A stretch of 64,000 bases of DNA from Marinilabiliaceae bacterium UBA5488 (GCA_002427105.1 DIPM01000034.1:1-64000); one strand, 5' to 3'; counted from the first letter of the stretch, positions 1 to 8,803 are shown. Notes: a model not told the origin generated them from the sequence alone. Numbers and translations: made by a program.

Positions 1-337
1 TTTGCGAATGTGTCAAAGTAGAACTAATTAGTGCAATACAATAATCTGCGCTAATCTGTGTTAATCCGTGGATAAAATCAATTAGTGCAATTAGTGGATA
101 AAATAAATCTCCGCTAATCTGTGGACAGAATCTCTTAGTGGATATTCCGCCGGATGTTGACCCCTCATAGCTTTCTATACATTGGAATTTGGTTTATTAG
201 TGATATTCTTTTCGGTTTATAGGTACTTAATTGCTGTTTTATTTGTTTATTTGTAAAAATTTCAATCAGAAAAGCGATTTTAATGAGTAGTTAGAGAAAA
301 ATTAGCTACATTTCATTTTTAAAAATTCTGAAGCCGT
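1..337. other. Intergenic region with degenerate dispersed repeats upstream of the cyd operon
   Basis: No gene is seen in these 337 bases. The first 150 bases are built from degenerate copies of short words: GCTAATCTGTG occurs near 49-60 and again near 112-123, AATTAGTG occurs several times, and GTGGATAAAAT occurs twice. The same kind of word (AATCTGTGG, and its complement) fills the MITE-like element at 57992-58132. The stretch 150-337 is AT-rich and should hold the cyd promoter, but no convincing TTTG/TAnnTTTG pair was found. Confidence 0.5.
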
Positions 338-550
338 ATGTCAAAACTAAAAGATATCGCCGACTTCTATATTGAGGGCTTCTCCACTTTGCCCGACTGG
401 TCGCGTACCATCTGGATAATAATTCTCACAAAGCTTTTTATAATGTTCGTGATTCTAAAACTCTTTTTCTTTCAAAACGAGATGAAAGTGAACTTTGATA
501 ATGATGAGGATCGCGCCAACCATGTAATTGAACAAATAACAACACCTTAA
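338..550 (+). CDS. DUF4492 family small membrane protein, cyd operon
   Basis: This 70-residue protein has one clear membrane segment (about residues 25-45, rich in Ile, Leu and Phe) flanked by an amphipathic N-terminus and an acidic, soluble C-terminus. It resembles the DUF4492 family, which in Bacteroidota is typically encoded just upstream of cydA. It begins with ATG and ends 12 bases before cydA, so co-transcription is very likely. Its function is not established; an accessory or assembly role for the bd oxidase is inferred only from position and membrane topology. Confidence 0.8.
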   Translation: MSKLKDIADFYIEGFSTLPDWSRTIWIIILTKLFIMFVILKLFFFQNEMKVNFDNDEDRANHVIEQITTP

Positions 551-562
551 ACAGCTATTACC

Positions 563-2164
563 ATGCTCGAGAGTATTGACTTTACGCTGGTTAACTGGTC
601 GAGGGCTCAATTTGCCCTCACAGCCATGTTTCACTGGATATTTGTACCCCTAACCATAGGCATAACCTATATGTTGGCCTTTATGGAGACCATTTACTAC
701 CGCACCGGCGATCCTGAATGGAAACGAATTACCAAATTCTGGATGAAGCTCTTTGGTATAAACTTCGCGATCGGGGTAGCCACAGGTATTATCCTCGAGT
801 TTGAGTTCGGTACCAACTGGAGCAACTACTCCTGGTTTGTAGGCGATATTTTTGGGGCTCCACTTGCAATTGAAGGTATTATGGCCTTTTTTATGGAAAG
901 CACCTTTATTGCAGTAATGTTTTTTGGATGGGATAAGGTTGGTAAGCGCTTTCACCTGGCCTCCACCTGGCTCACAGCCGTCGGTGCCAGCCTTTCAGCC
1001 GTTTGGATTCTGGTGGCCAATGCCTGGATGCAAAATCCTGTGGGAACCTTGTTCAATCCCGACCTTGCCCGTAATGAGATGACTAATTTTTGGGATGTAC
1101 TTTTTTCAGAGACCGCGGTAAATAAGTTTCTTCACACCATCACCTCAGGTTTTGTCCTTGCTGCAATATTCGTAATTGGCGTAAGCTGCTGGTTCTTGAT
1201 AAAAAAACGCGAGCTGCTTTTAGCCAAGCGAAGCATCGTGATAGCCGCCAGTTTCGGCCTTCTCAGCTCGGTAATTCTGATTGCCACAGGTGACAGCTCA
1301 GCAAAAGAAATTGTTAAGACTCAGCCCATGAAGTTTGCCGCTATGGAAGCTTTGTATGAAGGCAAGCCCAATGCCGGCCTTGTGGCTTTCGGTGTTTTAA
1401 AGGGCAAGGATCTCCACAAGAATATGAACGAGGACAGTCAGGCCGAGTTCCATTTTAAAATAGAGATTCCTTCTATGCTTTCTATCCTGGCATATCTCGA
1501 CCCCAACGCTTACGTGGCAGGGATGAAAGACCTTATAATGGGCAATGAAGAGCAGGGCATTATGTCTTATCATGAAAAGATTGAAAGAGGATATGAAGCC
1601 CAGCAGGCACTTCTGGCCTTCAAAGCCGCCCAGAAAGAAGATCCCCGGGGGGAGGAATTCTTAGCTCTGGAGGCGAAGTTTAAAGACCCCGAATTTATAG
1701 AAAACAAAATGCGTTATTTCGGCTACGGCAATTTTTATGACCCCGACCCCGAAAAGCTTAATGCTAACGCGTTTAAAATGGTGCCTCCCATTTCTATGAC
1801 ATTTTACGCCTTTCATATAATGGTGCTTCTGGGTGGATACTTCCTGCTCTTGTTTGCCCTGGTTCTATACCTGGTATTAAAAAACAAGTTACATAATAAA
1901 ATATGGCTCCTGTGGATATGCGTGTGGACAATTCCTCTGGCCTATGTAGCATCTCAATCGGGGTGGATAGTCGCCGAGGTAGGGCGGCAACCATGGGTAA
2001 TTCAGGATCTTATGCCTACCATGAAAGCAGTTACCCATATCGATACAACATCGGTGATGATAACCTTCTTCCTCTTTACCTTTGTATTTATAGGACTATT
2101 TATTGCTGAGGTAAGGATAATGTTAAAACAAATCAAAGTAGGACCTAAAAAGAGAGAGGAGTAA
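563..2164 (+). CDS. cydA: Cytochrome bd ubiquinol oxidase subunit I
   Basis: CydA is the quinol-oxidising, haem-bearing subunit of the bd-type terminal oxidase in the inner membrane. It reduces O2 to water with high affinity and does not pump protons. The 533-residue length fits the family. The N-terminal helix carries the haem-ligand candidate His24 (in AMFHW), a second ligand candidate is His191 (in KFLHT), and acidic residues of the proton channel region are seen in FFMEST (Glu112). The GRQPW motif, characteristic of CydA, is near residue 475. The gene is followed 4 bases later by cydB and preceded by the DUF4492 gene. It supports microaerobic growth or oxygen scavenging in an otherwise anaerobic lineage. 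Confidence 0.97.
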   Translation: MLESIDFTLVNWSRAQFALTAMFHWIFVPLTIGITYMLAFMETIYYRTGDPEWKRITKFWMKLFGINFAIGVATGIILEFEFGTNWSNYSWFVGDIFGAPLAIEGIMAFFMESTFIAVMFFGWDKVGKRFHLASTWLTAVGASLSAVWILVANAWMQNPVGTLFNPDLARNEMTNFWDVLFSETAVNKFLHTITSGFVLAAIFVIGVSCWFLIKKRELLLAKRSIVIAASFGLLSSVILIATGDSSAKEIVKTQPMKFAAMEALYEGKPNAGLVAFGVLKGKDLHKNMNEDSQAEFHFKIEIPSMLSILAYLDPNAYVAGMKDLIMGNEEQGIMSYHEKIERGYEAQQALLAFKAAQKEDPRGEEFLALEAKFKDPEFIENKMRYFGYGNFYDPDPEKLNANAFKMVPPISMTFYAFHIMVLLGGYFLLLFALVLYLVLKNKLHNKIWLLWICVWTIPLAYVASQSGWIVAEVGRQPWVIQDLMPTMKAVTHIDTTSVMITFFLFTFVFIGLFIAEVRIMLKQIKVGPKKREE

Positions 2165-2168
2165 TATT

Positions 2169-3302
2169 ATGTTTGAAAAACTATCACATCTGGCGCTTCA
2201 GCACTACTGGTGGTTAATAATATCAGTACTTGGTGCAGCATTGGTATTGCTTATGTTTGTGCAGGGCGGGCAAACGCTGTTTACCTCACTGAGTAAAAGC
2301 AAGGATGAGCGCACTATGCTGATTAATATCCTTGGCCGAAAATGGGAGTTTACATTTACTACCCTTGTAACCTTCGGAGGAGCTTTCTTTGCAGCTTTCC
2401 CGCTATTTTACAGCACAAGCTTCGGGGGAGCTTACTGGGCATGGATGATTTTACTTTTCGCCTTTATAATACAGGCCGTTTCCTACGAGTTCCGAACCCG
2501 GGAGGGCAATTTTTTCGGCACAAAAACCTATGAGGTCTTTCTCTTTATAAATGGTATGGTTGGCACCTTTTTGCTAGGCGTCGTTGTGGCAAGCTTTTTC
2601 ACCGGTTCGCCATTTTACATCAACGATATGAACGAATCATTCTGGAAAGCTCCGACCCGGGGTTTGGAATTGCTTCTGAATGTTCACAACCTCAGTTTAG
2701 GCCTTGCAGTATTCTTCCTTGCCCGTACACTTGCTTTATTGTATTTCCTCAACTCATTGCATGATGAAGTACTTGAAATCCGCGTACGCAAGAGGATACC
2801 TCACAACGCGATTCCTTTTGTCGTTTTCTTCCTGACTTTTGTTATATGGTTGATGTTTCGCGACGGTTACGCCGTAAATCCTGAGACTTCAGAGGTTTTT
2901 ATGCAGCCCAATAAATATTTCATCAATTTTATTGAGATGCCAATCGTGCTGATTCTCTTCCTTAGCGGGGTAGTCTTAGTGCTTTGGGGTATTGGCATTA
3001 GCATATTTAAGAAGTCAAACCGGGGCATCTGGTTTTCAGGCGCGGGCAGCTTTATCACCGTGCTGTCGCTGTTTCTGATAGCAGGTTATAATAATACTGC
3101 TTTCTACCCATCTTACTATGATATTCAGAGTTCAATCACCATCGCAAACGGTTCATCAAGCCACTTCACGCTTAGCGTGATGAGCTATGTGTCACTAATG
3201 ATACCAATAGTTGTAGCATATATTTGGTTTGCCTGGCGCGCCATTAACCGCCATAAGATGACCAGAAAAGAGATAGAATCAAGCGATACTCACATTTACT
3301 AA
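2169..3302 (+). CDS. cydB: Cytochrome bd ubiquinol oxidase subunit II
   Basis: CydB is the second large membrane subunit of the bd oxidase and stabilises the haem-containing CydA. The 377-residue protein is almost entirely hydrophobic, with about eight or nine predicted membrane helices, and is the usual length. It starts with ATG four bases after the cydA stop, which implies translational coupling. The final residues are polar and cytoplasmic. A 55-codon membrane microprotein gene follows 17 bases later, so the operon appears to be DUF4492-cydA-cydB-microprotein. Confidence 0.95.
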   Translation: MFEKLSHLALQHYWWLIISVLGAALVLLMFVQGGQTLFTSLSKSKDERTMLINILGRKWEFTFTTLVTFGGAFFAAFPLFYSTSFGGAYWAWMILLFAFIIQAVSYEFRTREGNFFGTKTYEVFLFINGMVGTFLLGVVVASFFTGSPFYINDMNESFWKAPTRGLELLLNVHNLSLGLAVFFLARTLALLYFLNSLHDEVLEIRVRKRIPHNAIPFVVFFLTFVIWLMFRDGYAVNPETSEVFMQPNKYFINFIEMPIVLILFLSGVVLVLWGIGISIFKKSNRGIWFSGAGSFITVLSLFLIAGYNNTAFYPSYYDIQSSITIANGSSSHFTLSVMSYVSLMIPIVVAYIWFAWRAINRHKMTRKEIESSDTHIY

Positions 3303-3319
3303 CACTAATAAAGGACGAT

Positions 3320-3487
3320 ATGAATTATGGATTTGCTTTACTGTGGTATTCCTTTTGGATTGTTATTATTCTGGCTAGTTATTTAGCGGCAAAATATGCC
3401 ATTATATATTTTGATAAAAAATGGAAGGATCTCACTGAAAAAGAGCAGGAAGCTGCCGACCAAGAAAAAACCCTGAGTCGTTCATAA
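3320..3487 (+). CDS. 55-residue single-pass membrane microprotein, CydX-like candidate
   Basis: An ATG 17 bases after cydB opens a 55-codon frame. The product has one N-terminal membrane helix (about residues 5-31) with the run LLWYSFWIVIILASYLAAKY, followed by a charged tail of about 23 residues. The aromatic start (WYSFWI) recalls the WYFAWI start of proteobacterial CydX, the small third subunit of bd oxidases, although the tail differs. The cbb3 CcoQ-type subunits are another formal parallel. Position in the operon, topology and aromatic pattern support an accessory subunit; homology to CydX is not shown. The last codons and the stop lie inside the terminator hairpin at 3468-3499. Confidence 0.6.
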   Translation: MNYGFALLWYSFWIVIILASYLAAKYAIIYFDKKWKDLTEKEQEAADQEKTLSRS

Positions 3488-3499
3488 CGACCAGGGTTT
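3468..3499. terminator. Bidirectional hairpin between the cyd operon and the hemerythrin gene
   Basis: AAACCCTG (3468-3475) pairs with CAGGGTTT (3492-3499), and GTCGT (3477-3481) pairs with ACGAC (3487-3491), with one bulged A and a five-base loop. The A-run just before it gives a U-tract for transcription on the minus strand, so it is best as a terminator for the hemerythrin gene. It can also end the cyd transcript, although no U-run follows on that strand. Confidence 0.7.
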
Positions 3500-3526
3500 C
3501 CGGCTCAGCAAACTTGCTTTCGTAAA

Positions 3527-3919
3527 TCATTTAGCGGAAAACGCGGCATATTGCTGATCCACGCCTCTAATATGATTGATTAACCAGGTTTTCAGGAAGT
3601 TGGTTACTTCCAATGACAAAACCATCTTCCCTTCCTTAATCCGCTCATGATACTCGCTTATCTTAGCCTCATAAAAGCGGTGCTTTTCCTGATGTTCTGC
3701 AAGTTTAGGATAGTTAATCGACTTCATATACTTCTCTTCGCTCGCAAAGTGATACTTAGTGTAATCCAGCATAGCAATAACCAGCTCCAGTAGCTTTTCT
3801 TTAGGCTTTTTGTCCATAAGCCCCTGGTAAAAATCATTTAGGATTAGAATCCATTTTTGATGTTCGGCATCCAACATCTCATTCTTTACCGATAAATCAT
3901 CAGTCCATCTAATAGCCAT
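3527..3919 (-). CDS. Bacteriohemerythrin
   Basis: This is a single-domain hemerythrin, a cytoplasmic four-helix bundle with a non-haem di-iron site that binds O2 reversibly. In the 130-residue form starting at the ATG, the ligand set is complete: His20 (AEHQ), His57 and Glu61 (HFASE), His76 and His80 (HQEKH), His116 and Asp121 (HIRGVD). A TTG eight codons upstream could extend the frame to 3943, but the ATG gives the usual start just before the conserved Trp (IRWTDD). It is convergent with the cyd operon. An oxygen-storage, delivery or sensing role beside a high-affinity oxidase is a reasonable inference. Confidence 0.92.
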   Translation of the reverse strand: MAIRWTDDLSVKNEMLDAEHQKWILILNDFYQGLMDKKPKEKLLELVIAMLDYTKYHFASEEKYMKSINYPKLAEHQEKHRFYEAKISEYHERIKEGKMVLSLEVTNFLKTWLINHIRGVDQQYAAFSAK

Positions 3920-3973
3920 AATTGTAAAGTTTAAATCCAACAATATCTTTCGTTAATCGAGGAACTCAGCGCT

Positions 3974-5029
3974 TTAATCATTAGTATTGCCCATCAGCTT
4001 ATATTTGGTCTTACGCATTTCCCACCTTTCTCTGGCATATTTTTGCATATCGGGGATGGTGTCTTTTTCGTCAAGTATCTCGAAACCCAGCAGGGTTTCA
4101 ATAATATCTTCCATAGTAACTATGCCTTCCACTCCCCCATATTCATCAACAATTAAGGCTATATGTTCCTTCTTTTCAAGAAGTTTCTCCCAGAGTGAAA
4201 GAAGCACCATATTAGCCGGAACCACCACTATTTCACGTTTAATCTCCTTGATGCTAAGCTCGTTGTCATTCTCGGCCAAACGTTCAAAAACCTCCTGCCT
4301 GAAAACATAACCGGTTATATTTTCCTCTTTCCCTGCATACACAGGGATACGTGAAAAATTCAGATAGTCTTTATTTTTCAGGAAAGCCTTAAGCGGCAGA
4401 TTTTCGTCGGCAACTGCTAAAACTACCCGTGGCGTCATTACCTCATTGACTTTTAGGCTCTTCAGTTTTAGGATATTCTGAATTATAATATTTTCTTTAT
4501 CCGACACCAGTCCCTCGTCCATGCCAATATTTGCTAGTGCGGCAATTTCTTCACGACTGGTGGTTTGCTCATTTCCACTATTTGAGAATACTCGTGTAAT
4601 AAAAGATGAGGCGACAACTAAGGGATAGGCAATTATAATCATAACACGAACAGTGATATATGTGGGTCTGCCAAGTTGCTTCCAATACCTGGCACCAATT
4701 GTTTTTGGGAAAATTTCAGTCAACACCAGTATCAGGATGGTTAGTATTGCTGAAGTAAGGCCAAAATAAACCTCCCCAAATACCTTGACAGACTGGGCAC
4801 CAACACCGGCGGCTCCCACTGTATGAGCAATAGTATTAAGCGAAAGGATAGCTGCCAAAGGCTTGTCAATATCGTTTTTCAGTGAAGCAAGTTTAGAAGC
4901 CCAGGCGTGACCTTCCTCCTGCTTCACGGCCAGGAAAGATTGGGGTGTAGATAAGAGAACCGACTCGGCGATTGAACAAAGAAAAGAAACCACCAGAGCC
5001 AGTAAAAGATAGGCGAAAAGTACAAGCAT
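3974..5029 (-). CDS. CNNM/CBS-domain membrane protein (HlyC/CorC family)
   Basis: The protein has an N-terminal CNNM (DUF21) domain with about four membrane segments (residues 1-150), including the typical AESVLLS stretch, then a pair of CBS domains (about 190-315) containing VMTPR and the signature VDEYGGVEGIVTMEDIIE. Relatives are linked to Mg2+ or Co2+ efflux and homeostasis. At 351 residues it lacks the C-terminal CorC/HlyC domain found in longer members; short forms are common in Bacteroidota. The substrate is unproven. It starts with ATG. It lies 54 bases downstream of the hemerythrin start on the same strand, but no functional link is apparent. Confidence 0.85.
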   Translation of the reverse strand: MLVLFAYLLLALVVSFLCSIAESVLLSTPQSFLAVKQEEGHAWASKLASLKNDIDKPLAAILSLNTIAHTVGAAGVGAQSVKVFGEVYFGLTSAILTILILVLTEIFPKTIGARYWKQLGRPTYITVRVMIIIAYPLVVASSFITRVFSNSGNEQTTSREEIAALANIGMDEGLVSDKENIIIQNILKLKSLKVNEVMTPRVVLAVADENLPLKAFLKNKDYLNFSRIPVYAGKEENITGYVFRQEVFERLAENDNELSIKEIKREIVVVPANMVLLSLWEKLLEKKEHIALIVDEYGGVEGIVTMEDIIETLLGFEILDEKDTIPDMQKYARERWEMRKTKYKLMGNTND

Positions 5030-5127
5030 TTTTTTCTAAAGATAAATATAATTTTTGCTTCTATAAAGAACTCATATCAAAGATCGTTACAAGACGCATA
5101 AGATAGCTCAACGGGAGAATGCAGCAC

Positions 5128-5168
5128 AAAAAAACTCCGGTAAGATCAGATATAGACCCTACCGGAGT
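5128..5168 (-). terminator. Terminator of the ROK kinase gene
   Basis: ACTCCGGTA (5134-5142) and TACCGGAGT (5160-5168) form a nine-pair stem with a 17-base loop. The A-run at 5128-5134 reads as a U-tract on the minus strand. It lies 31 bases past the ROK kinase stop codon. Confidence 0.75.
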
Positions 5169-5198
5169 ATGGAACGTATAAATGATAGTTGTGCAGGC

Positions 5199-6047
5199 TT
5201 ATAGTTTGTCAAGGACCAGGGCGGCAGCTCCTAAAATAGCTATTTCCGGCATACTTGATGGAAAGATTTGTAAGCGCTCAATTACTTTTGGATAAGGAAA
5301 AGAAGACAATTCAGCCCTCATAGCCTCCTCATAATAAGGAAACGACAGCGCCACAGAACCTCCAATAATAATGGCCTTAGGATCTATGGTAAACAGGACG
5401 ACTTTTATGACATTAGCAAGGTGCTGACCGTAGATCTTAAAAGCAGCAAGGGCGTCCTTGTCTCCCTTTGCAGCAAGGTCAGCAACAGTTTTGCCATCAA
5501 ATGAGCTGTGTTTGATGAAAAATTGGCCGCTGCAATAGTCCTCATAAATTCCGTCAAGATAAGGGAGCATTCCAAATTCCCCTGATCCGCAATTTTGATC
5601 CTGCAAGAGGTGACCCCATTTAATGATGCCGGCGCCTAAGCCGGTGCCTGTAATGAGCCCGACAAAATCCTCGTAGGCCTGTCCTGCTCCGAAAAATCTT
5701 TCTCCTAAAGCAAAGCAGTTAGCGTCATTATTGACGTAAACAGGCACGCCAAATTCCTCCGAAACGATTTTCCTAATTTGAACAGCCTTCCAGGAAGGAA
5801 TATTCTGAACATTATAAACCACTCCATCGTAGGCATCAACCAAGCCGGGAACTCCTATTCCTATACCCTCAATACTTGAGTTCCACACTTTACCGATGGT
5901 CTCAAGCAGTTCAGCCATTACTTCCTGCCAGTCATCCGTTTTTGGCACCCCTGTTGATGCGACTTCCTTAAGATTACCATCAGCCACCAGTCCGGCACGC
6001 ATATTGGTTCCACCCAGATCTACACCTATTATTTCTCTTTTCATCAT
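5199..6047 (-). CDS. ROK family sugar kinase
   Basis: ROK kinases phosphorylate hexoses such as glucose, mannose or N-acetylglucosamine with ATP in the cytoplasm. The N-terminal phosphate loop is visible (GVDLGGTNMRAGL), as are the sugar-site segment (NNDANCFALGE), the second ATP motif (GTGLGAG) and the adenosine motif near the end (IIIGG). The usual ROK zinc motif (CxCGxxGCxE) is absent: the corresponding region reads CGSGEFG and then has no cysteine cluster. A GTG six codons upstream would begin at 6065; the ATG at 6047 gives a more typical start. It closes a cluster of glycosidases and a sugar importer, so it probably activates a released monosaccharide; which one cannot be read from sequence. 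Confidence 0.85.
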   Translation of the reverse strand: MMKREIIGVDLGGTNMRAGLVADGNLKEVASTGVPKTDDWQEVMAELLETIGKVWNSSIEGIGIGVPGLVDAYDGVVYNVQNIPSWKAVQIRKIVSEEFGVPVYVNNDANCFALGERFFGAGQAYEDFVGLITGTGLGAGIIKWGHLLQDQNCGSGEFGMLPYLDGIYEDYCSGQFFIKHSSFDGKTVADLAAKGDKDALAAFKIYGQHLANVIKVVLFTIDPKAIIIGGSVALSFPYYEEAMRAELSSFPYPKVIERLQIFPSSMPEIAILGAAALVLDKL

Positions 6048-6169
6048 TGTTGCTTTCTTTATCACTGTTGTCCGGTAAAAGCGATTAGATTCCCCGCAAA
6101 GCTCGGAATGAGAAATCCATAATCTAAGTTGGATTGAATTGTTTGCCGAACAACATTGTTTCTATATAA

Positions 6170-8803
6170 TTACTCCAGATTGCTTCCCTTCAAAATAATT
6201 TCTATACTATCAAGTTCAACATTTGCAGCATCTGAGTATCCCTTGATGCTACGCCTCTCACCCGGCAGAAGGGATATATAATTATCATCCCAAAAGACAG
6301 GTGTTATCGCCTCTTTATTGGCCTTATTGCATAAAGTCAGTTCCAGGAAGAAGGCAATTTTATCAGAAGGATTATACAAGTCAACTGAAAATTGCAAATC
6401 GTTTTGAATAGCATAACTAAAATCAACGCCGACTTTAGGAAGCTCGTTCAAAAGTCTTAAATCGGCATTCTGCTTATTGGGCGTCCAGTACCAGGTAGTA
6501 TTGACGAAATCGGGCACATCGGCAACTGTCGATAACCAATAGAAATTACTTTCCACTATCCTCCCCTCACTATCTTTCAGACGTAAATCCAGAAAATAAG
6601 TAGTGCTTAGATTCTCTATTTCGGGCAGTTTTAGCACCTCTTTAGCACTGTTGGCCGGAATATCTAACTTTTGCACCTTGCTGAATACAAGATTGCTGTT
6701 TATATTATAGACACGCGTCTGAAGCTCAAGACCCTGATAAGCATTCAAGTGGTCGTTGTTGACATAAATACTGGTATCTCCATAGTTGTATATGGGCACC
6801 AGCGGAGCGGCTGCCTTTCTGGTGCCATAAAAGGCTCCGTTGGGCAGTAGGTAGTAATCAAAAAGCTGCCAATAAAGGGCCGGCCAGGCCGAGTTAAACA
6901 TCCATTGAACAACCCCGGTGCTGTGAAACTTATTTACTGCAAAGGCCTCGAACATTGGGCGTATGGCCTCATAACTACTCATCTGGCTTTTCAAAAGGAA
7001 GGTCTCCAAGTCTCCGGACTCCCCATACCGGGCATTGAAAGCCCCCAGGAAACGATCCAGGTTTTCAAATTGACTACGACCACTGTAATAAAGCCAAACA
7101 CTGTCTATGGGCCACAAATGCTCTGCAGGCAACATCTTTTTTACAGATGAAAGAGGCGGAATTTGCGGGCCGGGACCTACTTCGGTGTTAAAACCAAAGG
7201 CACCACCGTAGCGCTTGTCTATATACCAATAGACAGGAGGCACCCAGTCATAAGGACCTTCCATCTTCACACCCGTGGGTCCGCTAATTTCACTTTGGCG
7301 CGGGTCATCAGCTCCCATCAGCATGGTGCCACCACAATAGCTAAGTATGGGACGGGTGCTGTCTGCTCTAGCCATTCTTTCGTTAAGCATGATTTCCAAA
7401 CTTGGCCTTGGCAGCTTGTCGCTGCCATAGGTCCATATAGCCACACTGGGATGACGCCGGTGCCACAGAACCTGATCCCGATAATTGTTGGCATGCAAGG
7501 TTTCTGCTTCCTCGCCTCGTATTGAAACATAGTCATCATGCGGCATGCCTAAATATTCCTCCCATTCCCAATGGGCTGTCCATCCCAGCATCAAGAGCAA
7601 ACCATATTCATCGGCCTTATCCATAATGCTGCGATTACGCCCCCAAAAACCCTCTAAGCGAATAGAGTTAAGGTTCATGTGTTTAGCATATTTCAACTGA
7701 GCTTCAACTTTTTCGTCTGAATCTCCCAGAAAAATATTGTCCACCCATCCGGCACTCTTAATTACCATTTTTTGCCCATTGACCATAAAGCCACGATAAG
7801 CTGCTTCATTCCAAAAATCTTCTATTTCCCGGATGCCGAATCTAAAACTGTCAACATCACTCTTCAGATTCTCTACCTCAACTTGCAGTTTCAAATCGTA
7901 AAGATACTGTTCACCCATATTGTTGGGCCACCACAAACGGGGAGAGTTCATTTTCAATTCATTGTAAGTTTCCGGCCTAAAGAATACCTCCCTCTTTTCA
8001 TGCGGACGAAGTTCCACCTTTTGTTTAAGCTGGATATCGTCGAAGGAGGCGATAAGCGTAGCCTCTTGTGTTTTGTCTGTATGATTAGTGAGTTCCGTGC
8101 TCAGAGTCAGCTCTGCGTAAGCAAGAGTCTGTTTGTCAACTTTTGATACAACATTGCTGTGACGCATCGAAACCGGGCCGGTATGACTTAGTAGGACTCC
8201 ACGCCAAATGCCCATCAGACGGTCGGCCGGTGTCGGATTCCAATCCACAAAGCCCATATGAACATCCTGTCCGAAAACAGGAGGAATAATTTCAACAGCC
8301 AAAACGTTCGAGCCTGCTTTCAGATAATAAGTAATATCAAAATTCCACACCCCATAAGAGCCCTGAACAGAGTCTGAGTGCGCAACGAGGCTGCCATTAA
8401 GCCAAATATTGGCTCTATAGTTTATACCCTCAAAAGTCAGCTGATAATAGTCTTTATCCCTAAGAGCTGATATTTCAATTTCTTTACGGTACCACCACGG
8501 CACCTGGAAGGGGCCTTTGTCCATGTTTTCCAACACATAAGGCTCAAAAATGTCAGAGAACAAATCGTTCTGCATCAGACCGTGCATTACTGTTGCAGGC
8601 ACTTCAGCAGGATATCCTAAGTCTTTATCGAAATTAGGGCTCGAAATAATCTCTCCGCCGGCGTCTGTGTCTGCTGACGAGAAAAGCTGCCAACCCTTAT
8701 CCAGATAGGTCTTATATTCAGTCGAGGCTTCATTGCCGCGACAGGCACTAAAGCACAAAAGGCATGACAGCAAAGCCAAAGGTAGAGCAAAAAACATTTT
8801 CAT
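6170..8803 (-). CDS. GH2 family lipoprotein glycosidase, exo-glucosaminidase or endo-mannosidase type
   Basis: This 877-residue protein begins with a lipoprotein signal (lipobox FSAC, Cys21). A jelly-roll sugar-binding domain follows (about 60-210, with the WNPTPADRLMGIWR segment typical of the exo-beta-D-glucosaminidase/endo-beta-mannosidase branch), then an immunoglobulin-like domain and a TIM barrel. The acid/base position is Asp462 in GSD rather than the Glu of the common NE motif, as in CsxA-like exo-glucosaminidases and plant endo-beta-mannosidases. The nucleophile candidate is Glu541 (NTEVG). Likely substrates are beta-linked glucosamine or mannose at the ends of oligosaccharides; the exact activity is not settled by sequence. 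It lies between the MFS importer and the ROK kinase. Confidence 0.82.
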   Translation of the reverse strand: MKMFFALPLALLSCLLCFSACRGNEASTEYKTYLDKGWQLFSSADTDAGGEIISSPNFDKDLGYPAEVPATVMHGLMQNDLFSDIFEPYVLENMDKGPFQVPWWYRKEIEISALRDKDYYQLTFEGINYRANIWLNGSLVAHSDSVQGSYGVWNFDITYYLKAGSNVLAVEIIPPVFGQDVHMGFVDWNPTPADRLMGIWRGVLLSHTGPVSMRHSNVVSKVDKQTLAYAELTLSTELTNHTDKTQEATLIASFDDIQLKQKVELRPHEKREVFFRPETYNELKMNSPRLWWPNNMGEQYLYDLKLQVEVENLKSDVDSFRFGIREIEDFWNEAAYRGFMVNGQKMVIKSAGWVDNIFLGDSDEKVEAQLKYAKHMNLNSIRLEGFWGRNRSIMDKADEYGLLLMLGWTAHWEWEEYLGMPHDDYVSIRGEEAETLHANNYRDQVLWHRRHPSVAIWTYGSDKLPRPSLEIMLNERMARADSTRPILSYCGGTMLMGADDPRQSEISGPTGVKMEGPYDWVPPVYWYIDKRYGGAFGFNTEVGPGPQIPPLSSVKKMLPAEHLWPIDSVWLYYSGRSQFENLDRFLGAFNARYGESGDLETFLLKSQMSSYEAIRPMFEAFAVNKFHSTGVVQWMFNSAWPALYWQLFDYYLLPNGAFYGTRKAAAPLVPIYNYGDTSIYVNNDHLNAYQGLELQTRVYNINSNLVFSKVQKLDIPANSAKEVLKLPEIENLSTTYFLDLRLKDSEGRIVESNFYWLSTVADVPDFVNTTWYWTPNKQNADLRLLNELPKVGVDFSYAIQNDLQFSVDLYNPSDKIAFFLELTLCNKANKEAITPVFWDDNYISLLPGERRSIKGYSDAANVELDSIEIILKGSNLE

